From Ruegeria meonggei (lineage in GTDB: Bacteria > Pseudomonadota > Alphaproteobacteria > Rhodobacterales > Rhodobacteraceae), in NCBI RefSeq assembly GCF_900172215.1, contig NZ_FWFP01000006.1, positions 186,001-250,000 on the forward strand: a stretch of DNA of 64,000 nt, in the 5' to 3' direction. Shown here piece after piece: positions 36,114-45,534 of this stretch (positions within the stretch are counted from its first letter, which is position 1; every line of letters begins with the position of its first letter). The translations under genes and the position numbers were made by a program. A model generated the notes under the pieces. That model was not told where the DNA came from and made no database searches. It was given only the letters and a program-made list of their open reading frames with translations.

Positions 36114-36196
36114 TGGGGTCTCCTTTCGGCGCAAGTTACTCATGCGCAGATCGAATATAAATTGCCGAAATTCGTAGATGCCTTATACGTATTTGC

Positions 36197-37081
36197 ATGA
36201 CTGATTTGGGCGATTTCGACTGGAACCATATCCGTTCTTTCCTGGCGACAGCGGAAACCGGGTCGCTGTCAGCAGCTGCCCGCCAGCTGGGGCAAACGCA
36301 ACCAACGCTCAGCCGTCAGATCGCAGCACTTGAGGCTGATCTGGGCGTGATGCTGTTCGAACGCGTTGGTCGCACGCTCGAGATCACGCAGGCGGGGATG
36401 GAACTGCTGGATCACACCCGCACAATGGGAGACGCCGCCAACCGCATCGCGCTGGCCGCCTCGGGGCAGGCAACGTCGGTCGAAGGGCGGGTCCGCATCA
36501 CTGCCAGCGATGTGATGTCCGCCTATATCCTGCCAGATGTGTTGCATATGGTGCGTGCTCAGGCCCCCCGACTGCAGATAGATGTGATCGCCTCGAACGA
36601 CATCCGTGATCTGATGCGACGCGAGGCGGATATCGCGATCCGCCATGTGCGCCCCGATCAACCCGACCTGATTGCCAAACTGGTCCAGGAGGCGTCGGGG
36701 CATTTCTATGCAACCACCGACTATCTGAACCGCGCGGGTCGCCCTAAGTCCAAGCGGGCCCTGTCGCAGCATGAATTTATCAGCTTTGGCGACACAGATC
36801 AGATGATCGCCTATCTGAAGCCGTTGGGCATTCATCTGAGCGACGAGAATTTTCGTCTGGGCTCGCAAAATGGCATCGTGGCGTGGGAATATGCCAAACA
36901 GGGGTTCGGAATCGCGCCTATGTCTCAGGTGGTAGGTGATGCAACGCCGGGTGTAGAACGTGCCCTGCCAGGCATGGAACCGATCATGTTTCCGATCTGG
37001 CTGACCACCCATCGCGAGCTGCACACAAGCCGTCGCATCCGTCTGGTGTTCGATCTGCTGGCCGAGTTCCTGTCGAAATGA
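36197..37081 (+). CDS. LysR family transcriptional regulator
   Basis: This 294-residue regulator has an N-terminal helix-turn-helix (FLATAETGSLSAAARQLGQTQPTLSRQI in pattern) and a LysR substrate-binding domain. The start codons of this gene and the divergent methyltransferase are 83 bases apart, the classical layout for a LysR protein and its target. The inducer is unknown. Confidence 0.92.
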   Translation: MTDLGDFDWNHIRSFLATAETGSLSAAARQLGQTQPTLSRQIAALEADLGVMLFERVGRTLEITQAGMELLDHTRTMGDAANRIALAASGQATSVEGRVRITASDVMSAYILPDVLHMVRAQAPRLQIDVIASNDIRDLMRREADIAIRHVRPDQPDLIAKLVQEASGHFYATTDYLNRAGRPKSKRALSQHEFISFGDTDQMIAYLKPLGIHLSDENFRLGSQNGIVAWEYAKQGFGIAPMSQVVGDATPGVERALPGMEPIMFPIWLTTHRELHTSRRIRLVFDLLAEFLSK

Positions 37082-37102
37082 AAAACGCGCCCGAAGGCGC
37101 GT
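37081..37102 (-). terminator. Intrinsic terminator of pheT
   Basis: On the minus strand ACGCGCC, a TTCG tetraloop and GGCGCGT are followed by TTTT, 25 bases after the pheT stop. Perfect stem, stable tetraloop and T-run make this a convincing terminator. It may also stop the convergent LysR transcript. Confidence 0.85.
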
Positions 37103-37126
37103 CGTTCCGGTCTTGTTGCAGCGGTG

Positions 37127-39523
37127 TTACCCGCGCAAAACTCCACCCGTAGCTTTGCTGACCTTGGCGATGATCTTCTCGGCCACGGCCTCGATGTCCT
37201 TCTCCTTCAGCGTCGCATCTGTGGGCTGCAGGCGCACTGTGATGGCCAGAGATTTCTTGCCCTCACCCACGCTGCCACCGATGAATTCGTCAAAGACGCG
37301 CACATCTTCAATCAGCACTTTGTCAGCCCCAGCAGCGGCGTTCACCAGCGTCAGCGCTTCGATACTTTCGTCGACAACAAAGGCAAAGTCCCTCTCGACC
37401 GCTTGCAGATCGCGCAGTTCCAGCGCCGCGCGGGTCGCTCCGGATTTTCGCGGCATCGGCACCTGATCCGGCCAGATCGTAAAGGCCATTGCTGGACCTT
37501 TGATGTCCATCGCCTGCAACACACGTGGGTGCAGCTCACCAAAGACGCCCAGCACCTTTTTCGGACCCAGACAGATTTTGCCGTGACGCCCCGGATGCCA
37601 CCAGGCGTCGCCATCGCGCAGGATCTGAACCTTGGCGGGGGCACCTATGGCTGCTAGCACGGCCTCGGCGTCCGCCTTGGCGTCGTACAGATCGACGGGG
37701 CGCGAGGCACCGTGCACATCCTTGGGACCATTGCGCCCAACCAGCAAGCCGCTGATCTGGATTTCCTGATCTCCGGGCTCTCCGTCATGAAAGACCGGGC
37801 CGACCTCGAACAGGGCGACATCCGCATACCCACGCGCCTGATTGCGGGCGGCGGCCTGCAACAGACCAGGCAGCAGATCGGGGCGCATATGGCTCATCTC
37901 GGAAGAGATCGGGTTTTCCAGCTGCGTAGCCTCGTCGCCACCACCAAACAGCGCGGCTGAAGCCTGATCGATGAACGTGTAGGATACGCATTCGTTATAC
38001 CCAAGCGCTGCGCAAGTGCGTCGCGCCATCGACTGGCGGCGCTGCGTCGGCGTCATCACCGGCTTGGGAATGCCCTCGGTGACACGTGGCAGCGGCTTGC
38101 CCTGCAGCTTGGTCAAGGACGCAATCCGTGCGACCTCTTCCACCAGATCGGCCTCGCCCATGACATCAGGGCGCCAGCTGGGTACATGGGCCATCTCACC
38201 TTCCAGACGGAATCCCAAACGGGTCAGGGTCTGACGCTGTTCGCTCTCGGCAATGTCCATCCCGACCAGAGACTGCACCCGGGCCGAATCCAGCTTGTAC
38301 GCACGGGCGTGGTTCGGTGCTTTGCCGGCCTCAACCACTTTGGACACTTCACCACCGCAGATATCCAGGATCATCTGCGTCGCGTGTTCCAACCCTTCCA
38401 GGGTGTAATTCGGGTCCACACCGCGTTCAAAGCGATAGCGCGCGTCGGAATTGATCTTCAGCGCGCGACCGGTCAGAGCAATCTGAACATGATCCCAGAA
38501 CGCGCTTTCGAGGAACACATTCACGGTCTCTTCTGTACAACCGGTTTCCGCACCGCCCATAATGCCTGCAATCGATTCCGCACCCTTATCGTCGGAAATC
38601 GCCATCATGTTGGGCTGCAGCGTGTATTCTTTCTCATCCAGCGCCACCAGCGTCTCACCGCCCTTGGCGCGATGGACGCGCAGGTTGCCCTGCACCGTGT
38701 CTGCATCAAACACGTGCAGCGGGCGGTTCTGATCGAAGGTCATGAAATTGGTGATGTCCACCAATGCCGAGATCGGACGCAACCCGATGGATTTCAACTG
38801 ATCCTGCAGCCATTGCGGGCTCGGGCCGTTCTTGACGCCCCTGATCAGACGCCCGGTGAAATGCGGGCAACCATCCAGGGTGTCGTCATCAATGGTCACT
38901 TTGATCGGGCTGTCGAAATCGCCCGGCACAGGCACGTAATCACGCTCTTTCAGCGTCCCGACGCCACGCGCCGCCAGATCACGCGCAATCCCTGCCACAC
39001 CCAGCGCATCGGGGCGGTTTGGGGTGATTGCGATTTCGATCATCGGGTCGACCTTCGAAGGCTCGTTTTCAGCCAGCCAGTCCACGAACCGGTCACCCAC
39101 TGCGCCCGAGGGAAGCTCAATGATACCGTCATGCTCGTCTGACAGCTCAAGCTCGCGCTCGGAGGCCATCATGCCAAAGCTTTCGACGCCGCGGATCTTG
39201 CCGACGCTGATCGTCAGGTCCAGACCGGGGATATACATGCCAGGCTTGCAGACCACGACGGTGATGCCTTCGCGCGCATTGGGGGCGCCGCAGATGATCT
39301 GCAGATCGCCCTCGTCGGTTTCCACTGTGCACACGCGCAGCTTGTCGGCGTCGGGGTGTTTCTCGGCATGTTTCACATGTCCCAGCGTAAAGCCACTCAG
39401 GCGGTCCGCCGGGTTGACGATCTCTTCGACCTCAAGCCCGAGGTCGGTCAGGGCCTCGGCGATCTCATCAACCGAAGCATCGGTGTCCAGGTGGTCTTTG
39501 AGCCAGGAGAGGGTGAATTTCAT
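37127..39523 (-). CDS. pheT: Phenylalanine-tRNA ligase beta subunit
   Basis: This 798-residue subunit charges tRNA-Phe together with PheS. It has the N-terminal tRNA-binding OB fold (VKHAEKHPDADKLRVCTV), the B3/B4 editing region, the B5 domain and the C-terminal anticodon-binding RRM-like FDX domain (RDFAFVVDE). It is normally next to pheS; here about 1.9 kb with a cupin gene, an esterase gene and a small membrane protein gene separates them on the same strand. Confidence 0.96.
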   Translation of the reverse strand: MKFTLSWLKDHLDTDASVDEIAEALTDLGLEVEEIVNPADRLSGFTLGHVKHAEKHPDADKLRVCTVETDEGDLQIICGAPNAREGITVVVCKPGMYIPGLDLTISVGKIRGVESFGMMASERELELSDEHDGIIELPSGAVGDRFVDWLAENEPSKVDPMIEIAITPNRPDALGVAGIARDLAARGVGTLKERDYVPVPGDFDSPIKVTIDDDTLDGCPHFTGRLIRGVKNGPSPQWLQDQLKSIGLRPISALVDITNFMTFDQNRPLHVFDADTVQGNLRVHRAKGGETLVALDEKEYTLQPNMMAISDDKGAESIAGIMGGAETGCTEETVNVFLESAFWDHVQIALTGRALKINSDARYRFERGVDPNYTLEGLEHATQMILDICGGEVSKVVEAGKAPNHARAYKLDSARVQSLVGMDIAESEQRQTLTRLGFRLEGEMAHVPSWRPDVMGEADLVEEVARIASLTKLQGKPLPRVTEGIPKPVMTPTQRRQSMARRTCAALGYNECVSYTFIDQASAALFGGGDEATQLENPISSEMSHMRPDLLPGLLQAAARNQARGYADVALFEVGPVFHDGEPGDQEIQISGLLVGRNGPKDVHGASRPVDLYDAKADAEAVLAAIGAPAKVQILRDGDAWWHPGRHGKICLGPKKVLGVFGELHPRVLQAMDIKGPAMAFTIWPDQVPMPRKSGATRAALELRDLQAVERDFAFVVDESIEALTLVNAAAGADKVLIEDVRVFDEFIGGSVGEGKKSLAITVRLQPTDATLKEKDIEAVAEKIIAKVSKATGGVLRG

Positions 39524-39601
39524 CGATCGTATTCCGCGCGTAATCTTGGGTCAGACCGCGTGTAGCGGATATTCACAAAAGGTGGAAGAGGCCCCATGCG
39601 C

Positions 39602-40009
39602 CTAGTCCCCGGCCACTGTGTTCGAGACACTGTCCGAACCCGCAAACACCGCCAGAATTCGGGCAATACCTACCCCTGTGTTGATCCCGGTATGAGGCGA
39701 GCGGTATGCCTCAACAAACGCATCGCCTGATTTATAGGTTTTGCGCCCGGCCTCGCCGTAGTCGACCGTGATCTCACCCTCTAGAACATAGGCGGCCAAA
39801 GGCGCGTCATGGCGGTGTTCCCCGGTTTCCTGACCCGGCTGCATGGTGACGATCGCCATGGTGATCTGGGGCGTGCCTTGCGGATACTCCAGCGGTTCAC
39901 CAATGACAGATGTCTCTGTCTGCAACAGAACGTCCACGGGCGGGTACGTGTCCCGGGCCAGGGCTGGTGCGGCCGCAAGGATCAGCGCAGATAGCAAAAG
40001 GGATTTCAT
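39602..40009 (-). CDS. Periplasmic cupin-domain protein
   Basis: This 135-residue protein has a signal peptide (residues 1-18, ends PALA) and a single cupin barrel: GQETGEHRHDAPLAAYVLEGE and YRSPHTGIN. The metal-binding histidines are present. The role is unknown. It lies between the esterase gene and pheT. Confidence 0.87.
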   Translation of the reverse strand: MKSLLLSALILAAAPALARDTYPPVDVLLQTETSVIGEPLEYPQGTPQITMAIVTMQPGQETGEHRHDAPLAAYVLEGEITVDYGEAGRKTYKSGDAFVEAYRSPHTGINTGVGIARILAVFAGSDSVSNTVAGD

Positions 40010-40081
40010 GACTTCAATCTCCGGCAGATGCGATTTCGGCTACCTGACCTTGATGCCCAAAGTTTGTCAAACCGCAGATCG

Positions 40082-40873
40082 TCAGGGGTAAACCGGTGTA
40101 CGCCCCGCCAGTTCATCCAACTGCCAGCCGATCCAGCCATGCGGGATGAAATGCCCGCCGGGATGGATGTCCAGCGTGACCTGCCCCTGCGCACAATCGG
40201 TCCATTCCACCCGGCTGAGCGTCAGGAACGGCTTCACGCTCCAATCGCCGCGCGGGATCGCAGTATCGCAGTGGAATTTCTGCCGCCACAGCGCCACTGG
40301 ATAGGTCGTGTCACCGCCGGGACCAAAAGGGAAACCCATCACCGTATCATCGGTCCCATGCACATGGCGCACTTGTGCCGGGGCCTGCGGGCAATCCTCG
40401 GTCTGGCGGATTGATCCTGCGACGGCCAACAGGGCGGTGACATCATCGCCCGACTGGCAGACAAAGCGCCACGCCATCGCGCCGCCATAGGAATAGCCCG
40501 AGACATAGATCTGGTCCGGATCAATCGGATAGCGTTTGGCAACGTCTTCGAGCACGCGGTCGGCAAAGCCTACGTCCCGCGTGTCCGCAGACCAGAAATT
40601 CCAGCTTTTGCCCAAACCGTTGGGGGCTACCAGCAGCACACCGCGCAGTTTCGTGGCCCCGGCGATGCGTTCATGGTTCACCACCACATCCCCTTGTCGC
40701 GCCCAACCGTGGAAATGCAACAACACCGGCAGAGGCGTTTCGCCGTCCCAGCCGTCCGGCTCCAGCACATGATACGAGCGGTCGCCCAGCGGGCAGGCCA
40801 CATCGCCATGGCAGCCATTCGCAACAGCTTGGAACGGGAGGAGAAAAAACAGGCAGGTCAGAATCCGGATCAT
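40082..40873 (-). CDS. Secreted polyhydroxybutyrate depolymerase-like esterase (LpqC family)
   Basis: This 263-residue alpha/beta hydrolase has a signal peptide (residues 1-18, ends AVA). LLHFHGWARQGD gives the oxyanion region (residues 51-62), and SGYSYGGAM (nucleophile Ser128) and a C-terminal HPGGHFIP histidine complete the triad. The family includes PHB depolymerases and feruloyl esterases; the actual substrate is unknown. The ATG at 40873 fits the signal peptide; the longer frame does not. Confidence 0.87.
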   Translation of the reverse strand: MIRILTCLFFLLPFQAVANGCHGDVACPLGDRSYHVLEPDGWDGETPLPVLLHFHGWARQGDVVVNHERIAGATKLRGVLLVAPNGLGKSWNFWSADTRDVGFADRVLEDVAKRYPIDPDQIYVSGYSYGGAMAWRFVCQSGDDVTALLAVAGSIRQTEDCPQAPAQVRHVHGTDDTVMGFPFGPGGDTTYPVALWRQKFHCDTAIPRGDWSVKPFLTLSRVEWTDCAQGQVTLDIHPGGHFIPHGWIGWQLDELAGRTPVYP

Positions 40874-41059
40874 AAGTCGGAGCCTACCCGCCCCGCCCAC
40901 GAAGTCACGTCACAACCCCGTGGGAGTGTGTAACAAGCCGCGCCATCGCCAGACCGCGGGGTGGCGATCCTTGGGTTGTGATGAGCAGTTTATGCTGGCC
41001 AAATCCACGCGCTGTTCGAGCGTTGCGCTGGCGGAGACAAATCGCCAGCCCGTGCGGGC

Positions 41060-41104
41060 GGTGTCGTCCATTGGACTTGAACCAATGGCGCCTCAACGAA
41101 CGAC
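41060..41104 (-). other. tRNA-like acceptor/T-arm minihelix
   Basis: On the minus strand GTCGTTC (41104-41098) pairs with GGACGAC (41069-41063) as a 7-bp stem with one G-U. Inside it lie an 11-base linker and a T-arm-like hairpin, ATTGG-TTCAAGT-CCAAT. The stem is followed by ACC, like a discriminator base and CC. The D and anticodon arms are absent. It could be a decayed tRNA or chance. Confidence 0.35.
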
Positions 41105-41140
41105 CGATGCCGCAACGGCCTATCGGCCTTTGCTCCGCAT

Positions 41141-41437
41141 TTACTTTTTGAAGCGATCTATGAGCTTTTTGGTTTTGTAAACTCGGTTTAGCTGGTCCGT
41201 ATTAATCTGGTCCCGTTTCTCCCAGACACGGTGATGCGCCAGCAAGAAAAGCCCTTGGAATGGCATCATGGCAAGCAGGACCAGAGCATTAATCCATCCG
41301 GGAAGGAAATTCGTCAGACCGAGAAAGCCCAAAAACGATCCAAAGACAACGGCATAGCCTACCCACCGACGGTTGCGTGCACAAAACGCGAAGCACCAGT
41401 CATAGTAGTTCGAAAGGTAAACTCCCAGTAGGTGCAC
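41141..41437 (-). CDS. Small membrane protein directly after pheS, unknown function
   Basis: This is a 98-residue protein with two hydrophobic helices (about residues 25-70) and a basic C-terminus rich in lysine and arginine. The GTG start follows the TAA stop of pheS with no gap, and GCAGG of the pheS end serves as ribosome binding site, so translation is probably coupled. Its base composition is more AT-rich than its neighbours. I do not recognise a family. Confidence 0.65.
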   Translation of the reverse strand: MHLLGVYLSNYYDWCFAFCARNRRWVGYAVVFGSFLGFLGLTNFLPGWINALVLLAMMPFQGLFLLAHHRVWEKRDQINTDQLNRVYKTKKLIDRFKK

Positions 41438-42511
41438 TTACCTGCTCAAACCACCATGCAGGTTCGGCATATCCAGCGCGGCAAACCCGTAGTGGCGCAA
41501 CCAGCGCAGGTCGCTATCAAAGAACGCCCGCAGATCCGGGATGCCATATTTTAGCATCGCCAGACGGTCGATGCCGATGCCAAAGGCAAAGCCCTGATAG
41601 ACCTCTGGGTCGATGCCACCAGCGGCGATCACCTTGGGGTGGACCATGCCCGAACCCAGAATCTCCATCCAGCCGTCGCCCTCGCCGATCTTCAGCTGGC
41701 CATTATCCCAGGAACAGCGGATATCGACCTCGGCCGACGGTTCGGTGAAAGGGAAGTGCGAAGCGCGGAAGCGCAGTTCGACATCGTCGACCTCAAAGAA
41801 CGCCTTCACGAACTCTTCCAGAACCCATTTCAGGTTCGCCATCGAGATGTCTTTGTCCAGCGCCAGCCCCTCGACCTGATGGAACATCGGCGTGTGGGTC
41901 TGGTCATAATCGGCCCGGTAAACACCGCCCGGACAGATGATGCGGATCGGCGCGCCCTGTTTTTCCATCGAGCGGATCTGCACCGGTGAAGTATGGGTGC
42001 GTAGCACATGCGGCGGGCGGTCGTCACCCTCGGCGCGATGCATATAGAACGTATCCATCTCGGCCCGCGCAGGGTGGTGTCCCGGGATGTTCAGCGCGTC
42101 GAAATTGTGCCAGTCGTTTTCGATCCGCGGCCCTTCGGCAACGGAAAAGCCCAGCTCGGCAAAGATGGCAGTCAGTTCTTCGGTCGCCTGGCTGACCGGA
42201 TGGATCGACCCCTGCCCCCGCGCGCGGGTCGGCAAGGTGACGTCCAGCCATTCGGTGCGCAGACGTTCGTCCAGCGCGGCATCGGCAAGGCCTGCTTTCT
42301 TTGCGACCAGGGCCGAGTTGATTTCGTCCTTCAGCGCGTTCAGCGCGGGGCCTGCGACCTGGCGTTCCTCGGGCGTCATCTTGCCCAGCTCGCGCATCTT
42401 CAGCGCGACCTCGCCCTTTTTGCCAACGGCGGCGACGCGGATCGCCTCAAGCGCGTTTTCGTCGCCTGCTTCGGCGATCTGACCCAGATATTTTGCCTTA
42501 AGATCGTCCAT
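41438..42511 (-). CDS. pheS: Phenylalanine-tRNA ligase alpha subunit
   Basis: This 357-residue catalytic subunit has the N-terminal coiled coil (residues 1-85) and the class II core with motif 2 ([15 protein letters not shown]) and motif 3 ([18 protein letters not shown]). AGGAAG precedes the ATG. It is separated from pheT by three other genes. The 215 bases upstream contain its promoter; I saw no clear phenylalanine-rich leader peptide. Confidence 0.96.
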   Translation of the reverse strand: MDDLKAKYLGQIAEAGDENALEAIRVAAVGKKGEVALKMRELGKMTPEERQVAGPALNALKDEINSALVAKKAGLADAALDERLRTEWLDVTLPTRARGQGSIHPVSQATEELTAIFAELGFSVAEGPRIENDWHNFDALNIPGHHPARAEMDTFYMHRAEGDDRPPHVLRTHTSPVQIRSMEKQGAPIRIICPGGVYRADYDQTHTPMFHQVEGLALDKDISMANLKWVLEEFVKAFFEVDDVELRFRASHFPFTEPSAEVDIRCSWDNGQLKIGEGDGWMEILGSGMVHPKVIAAGGIDPEVYQGFAFGIGIDRLAMLKYGIPDLRAFFDSDLRWLRHYGFAALDMPNLHGGLSR

Positions 42512-42726
42512 AACGCTTCCTGAACTTGGCCCCTGACTGCTGTTGAAGTCCTGCTATCACAGCAGTCCGCGAAAGCAAGAGGGGCGCTGCGGCGCAATCA
42601 GGCAGAGCGCAACATTGCCACGGTTTTGCCTTGACGAACCGGCCGCGCAGCGGCGCCATATCCTTCGGGGCAGCGGTGCCGGTCCGGGAACCGACCAAAC
42701 AGGAAGTTAAACGGAAATTGGTCCGT

Positions 42727-44097
42727 TCAGTAACTGTATTCGGGGAAAATCCGGGGCAGATCGCCATTCCAGTCGCCATTGTAGTGATCCAACAGCTCAT
42801 CTGCCGGAACTTTGCCGGTTTCGATACTGTCCTTCAGCGCGTTCAGGAAATGCGTCTCATCCGGAACCAGACCACCTGCGCCCGGATAGGCGCGGGATTT
42901 CAGGCCTGCCTCGGCGATGGACACCACTTCGCGCGCCAGGTCGTGCATGTTGATGTTGCCGACCTGCGCCTGCAATCCGTCCTTGGCCGCATCAACGCGC
43001 AGGTCCTCGCGGGTTTCTGCATCCCAGCCTTTGACCAGATCCCAGGCCGCGTCGAGCGCCCCCTGATCATATGTCAGGCCGACCCAGAACGCGGGCAGCG
43101 CGCACAGACGCCGCCAGGGGCCACCATCGGCACCGCGCATCTCCATGTATTTTTTGATCCGCGCCTCGGGGAAGGCTGTGGTAAGGTGATCGGCCCAGTC
43201 GGACAGCGTCGGCGTTTCGCCCGGCAGCGCGGGCAGTTTGCCTTGCAGGAAATCGCGGAAGGACATGCCCAGCGCGTTGATATACTGGCCGTCGCGATAG
43301 ACAAAATACATCGGCACATCCAGCGCGTATTGCACGTAGCGTTCAAAGCCAAAGCCCTCTTCGAACACAAACGGCAACATGCCTGTGCGCGCGTTATCCA
43401 GATGCCGCCAGATATGGCTGCGCCAGCTTTTTTGGCCGTTGGGCTTGCCTTCAAAGAACGGCGAATTGGCAAACAGCGCCGTCGCCACCGGCTGCAAGGC
43501 CAGCGCCACGCGCAGTTTCTGCACCATGTCGGCCTCGGACCCAAAGTCGATATTGACCTGAACGGTGCAAGTGCGCCGCATCATGGCGCGGCCCATGGTT
43601 CCGACTTTTTCCATATAGTCGTTCATCAGCCGATAGCGCCCTTTGGGCATCAGCGGCATCTGGTCATGGGTCCAGATCGGGGCGGCACCCAGACCGATGA
43701 AGCCCACGCCGATCTCATCGGCGATATCCTTCACTTCGCGCAGATGGGTGTTCACCTCGTCACAGGTCTCGTGGATGGTTTCCAGCGGAGCACCGGACAG
43801 CTCCAACGCGCCGCCTGGTTCCAGACTGACATTGGCGCCGTCTTTTTCCAGACCGATCAGCTTGCCGGCTTCGCGGACTTCGCCCCAGCCATGGCGGTCA
43901 CGCAGCCCTTCCAACACGGCCACGATCGAGCGGGTGCCCTCGAACGGCAGCGGTTTCAAGGTGTCTTTGCAATAGCCGAACTTTTCATGCTCGGTCCCGA
44001 TGCGCCAATCCTGTTTGGGCTTGCAACCCGATTCAAGATATTCGGCCAGTTGCGCGTGGCGTTCGATCGGCCCGCCGCCGGATTGGGGGATGGACAT
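42727..44097 (-). CDS. gshA: Glutamate-cysteine ligase, plant/alphaproteobacterial type
   Basis: This 456-residue ATP-dependent ligase makes gamma-glutamylcysteine, the first step of glutathione synthesis. GTEHEKFGY near residue 38, SLEPGGALELSGAP near 94 and RRTCTVQVNIDFGSE near 180 are characteristic of the type shared by plants and alphaproteobacteria. ATCGGAGTACGGTTC precedes the ATG. It lies 64 bases after the rsmE operon and may be part of it. Confidence 0.94.
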   Translation of the reverse strand: MSIPQSGGGPIERHAQLAEYLESGCKPKQDWRIGTEHEKFGYCKDTLKPLPFEGTRSIVAVLEGLRDRHGWGEVREAGKLIGLEKDGANVSLEPGGALELSGAPLETIHETCDEVNTHLREVKDIADEIGVGFIGLGAAPIWTHDQMPLMPKGRYRLMNDYMEKVGTMGRAMMRRTCTVQVNIDFGSEADMVQKLRVALALQPVATALFANSPFFEGKPNGQKSWRSHIWRHLDNARTGMLPFVFEEGFGFERYVQYALDVPMYFVYRDGQYINALGMSFRDFLQGKLPALPGETPTLSDWADHLTTAFPEARIKKYMEMRGADGGPWRRLCALPAFWVGLTYDQGALDAAWDLVKGWDAETREDLRVDAAKDGLQAQVGNINMHDLAREVVSIAEAGLKSRAYPGAGGLVPDETHFLNALKDSIETGKVPADELLDHYNGDWNGDLPRIFPEYSY

Positions 44098-44161
44098 GAA
44101 CCGTACTCCGATCCTGGTGTGTCTGTCTTTTCGTCAGTCGTGGGCGCAAATGCGGCCAGTG

Positions 44162-44689
44162 TCAATGCAGGCGCAAATGGGCTGGGCGCATTGACGTGCG
44201 CTCCCAGATCACGACCGGATGGACCGCGCGACCGTTCAATTCCGCCAGCATTTGTTCGGTTTTCAGCCCCGGCAGGGCCGCGAATACGTCGAACAAGGCC
44301 TCGGCCCCTTCGGCATTCACAGGAATGTGAAGCGTGGGCTGCCCCGGCTGATCCAGCACCCAATGCGCCGGGTTCGAGGTTGGATCCAGAGCCAGCCGTT
44401 CGATTTCGCGGCTGGCGATCATACCACCGTCCAGCGGTCCCAGATAGGTGATCTGACCTTCGTCGATCGTCACAACGCCGGGACCACCCGCCCCTGTGCG
44501 GAACCGGGCGCGTTGGATGCCAATCACGGCCAGCGCAACAGACATGACCACCAACACCCAGCCCAGCCATCCCAGCAACCCGCCCGGACCGCCGATCCAA
44601 CTGAGGCCAAGGATCAGAACAAACCCCGCCACCAATACTTCGCGCCAGCGCCATAGGGCCAGTTTGGCTTCGGGTCGAATGAAACTCAT
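44162..44689 (-). CDS. Hypothetical membrane protein with two N-terminal helices
   Basis: This 175-residue protein has two hydrophobic helices between residues 18 and 62 separated by a Gly/Pro-rich turn, then a ~110-residue soluble domain with the pattern ITYLGPLDGGMIASREIERLALD. I recall similar proteins in Rhodobacterales annotated as hypothetical. The ATG overlaps the acetyltransferase stop as ATGA. The function is unknown. Confidence 0.78.
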   Translation of the reverse strand: MSFIRPEAKLALWRWREVLVAGFVLILGLSWIGGPGGLLGWLGWVLVVMSVALAVIGIQRARFRTGAGGPGVVTIDEGQITYLGPLDGGMIASREIERLALDPTSNPAHWVLDQPGQPTLHIPVNAEGAEALFDVFAALPGLKTEQMLAELNGRAVHPVVIWERTSMRPAHLRLH

Positions 44690-45534
44690 GCCGGGTCCTT
44701 TGGGTTTTTGAACAGGATCAGCGAGAACTGCCCCGCCGGTTTGAATCCAATTGCAATATAGGCACGCGCAGCCGCATCGGAAGCCGCAAACAGAACCGCG
44801 CGGGATACTCCGGCTTTTTGCGCCTCCAACAAGTGCAATGCCACGGCCAGACGGGCGTAGCCCCGGCCTCGAAATTCGGGCGGGGTATAAACGCCACCAA
44901 TTTGCACGACGTCCGGCAGGCGGGCGTTGAACCCGGTCATACCCACAGGCTGTCCGTCGATCAGCATGGCTTGGTGAGAGCCGCGCTGCACGTAAGTTGT
45001 GATATCTTGCATCGCTTGATTTTGCGCACGGGCGGGATCGAAATCCATTGCCTCGATCAGATACTTTTGCCGCCATTCTTCGGTGATCTTTGGATCGATA
45101 TCTCCCAAAGGCACAAGCTCCGCTCCGGCGACTTCAGGCACCACAATTTGGTTCAAATCCAACGTGAATCCAGGCTCGTCGCTGTTTAACGTGGCCAGGC
45201 GGTTCTCCCACCCCGAAAGCTGCATGATCCGGCGGGCTTGCGAGGCCTCGGCGGCCAATCCAAATAGCTTGTGGCCACAGATCAGGGCAATCGCATCGCG
45301 CAGCTCTTGATCGGTGCAATCCGGGCATTGCGACAGGACCATGCCCTCGTTGGTGATGGCAAAGACGGCGCTAGGTCCTTCGCCCAACATCCAGATATCC
45401 AGCGCCCGCGGGTCAGAGCCGCGCAGGCCAAAGTCCCGCAGGTTGGCCAGTGGAAACATCGAGGTTTGCACATGGCGATACAAAAACCGTTCGATCGCCT
45501 TGATGTCTTCCTGCCGGGTCGGTCGCCAGCTCAC
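44686..45534 (-). CDS. GNAT family acetyltransferase
   Basis: This is a 282-residue protein. The C-terminal ~140 residues hold the acetyl-CoA binding pattern IGGVYTPPEFRGRGYARLAVALHLLEA and a final AYIAIGFKPAG segment. The N-terminal half is a degenerate second GNAT-like region. The acceptor is unknown. It starts with GTG at 45534, which overlaps the rsmE stop as GTGA. Confidence 0.88.
   Translation of the reverse strand: MSWRPTRQEDIKAIERFLYRHVQTSMFPLANLRDFGLRGSDPRALDIWMLGEGPSAVFAITNEGMVLSQCPDCTDQELRDAIALICGHKLFGLAAEASQARRIMQLSGWENRLATLNSDEPGFTLDLNQIVVPEVAGAELVPLGDIDPKITEEWRQKYLIEAMDFDPARAQNQAMQDITTYVQRGSHQAMLIDGQPVGMTGFNARLPDVVQIGGVYTPPEFRGRGYARLAVALHLLEAQKAGVSRAVLFAASDAAARAYIAIGFKPAGQFSLILFKNPKDPA

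Noticed and set aside
41055..41135. A complete tRNA gene
   Set aside because: A T-arm and acceptor stem are present, but no D-arm or anticodon arm can be built in the 11-base linker, and the far-upstream sequence does not pair with the 3' acceptor strand.
42631..44451. 606-codon open frame on the plus strand
   Set aside because: It is antisense to gshA and the adjacent minus-strand gene. Its histidine/glutamine/arginine-rich product is typical of a reverse-frame shadow in GC-rich DNA.
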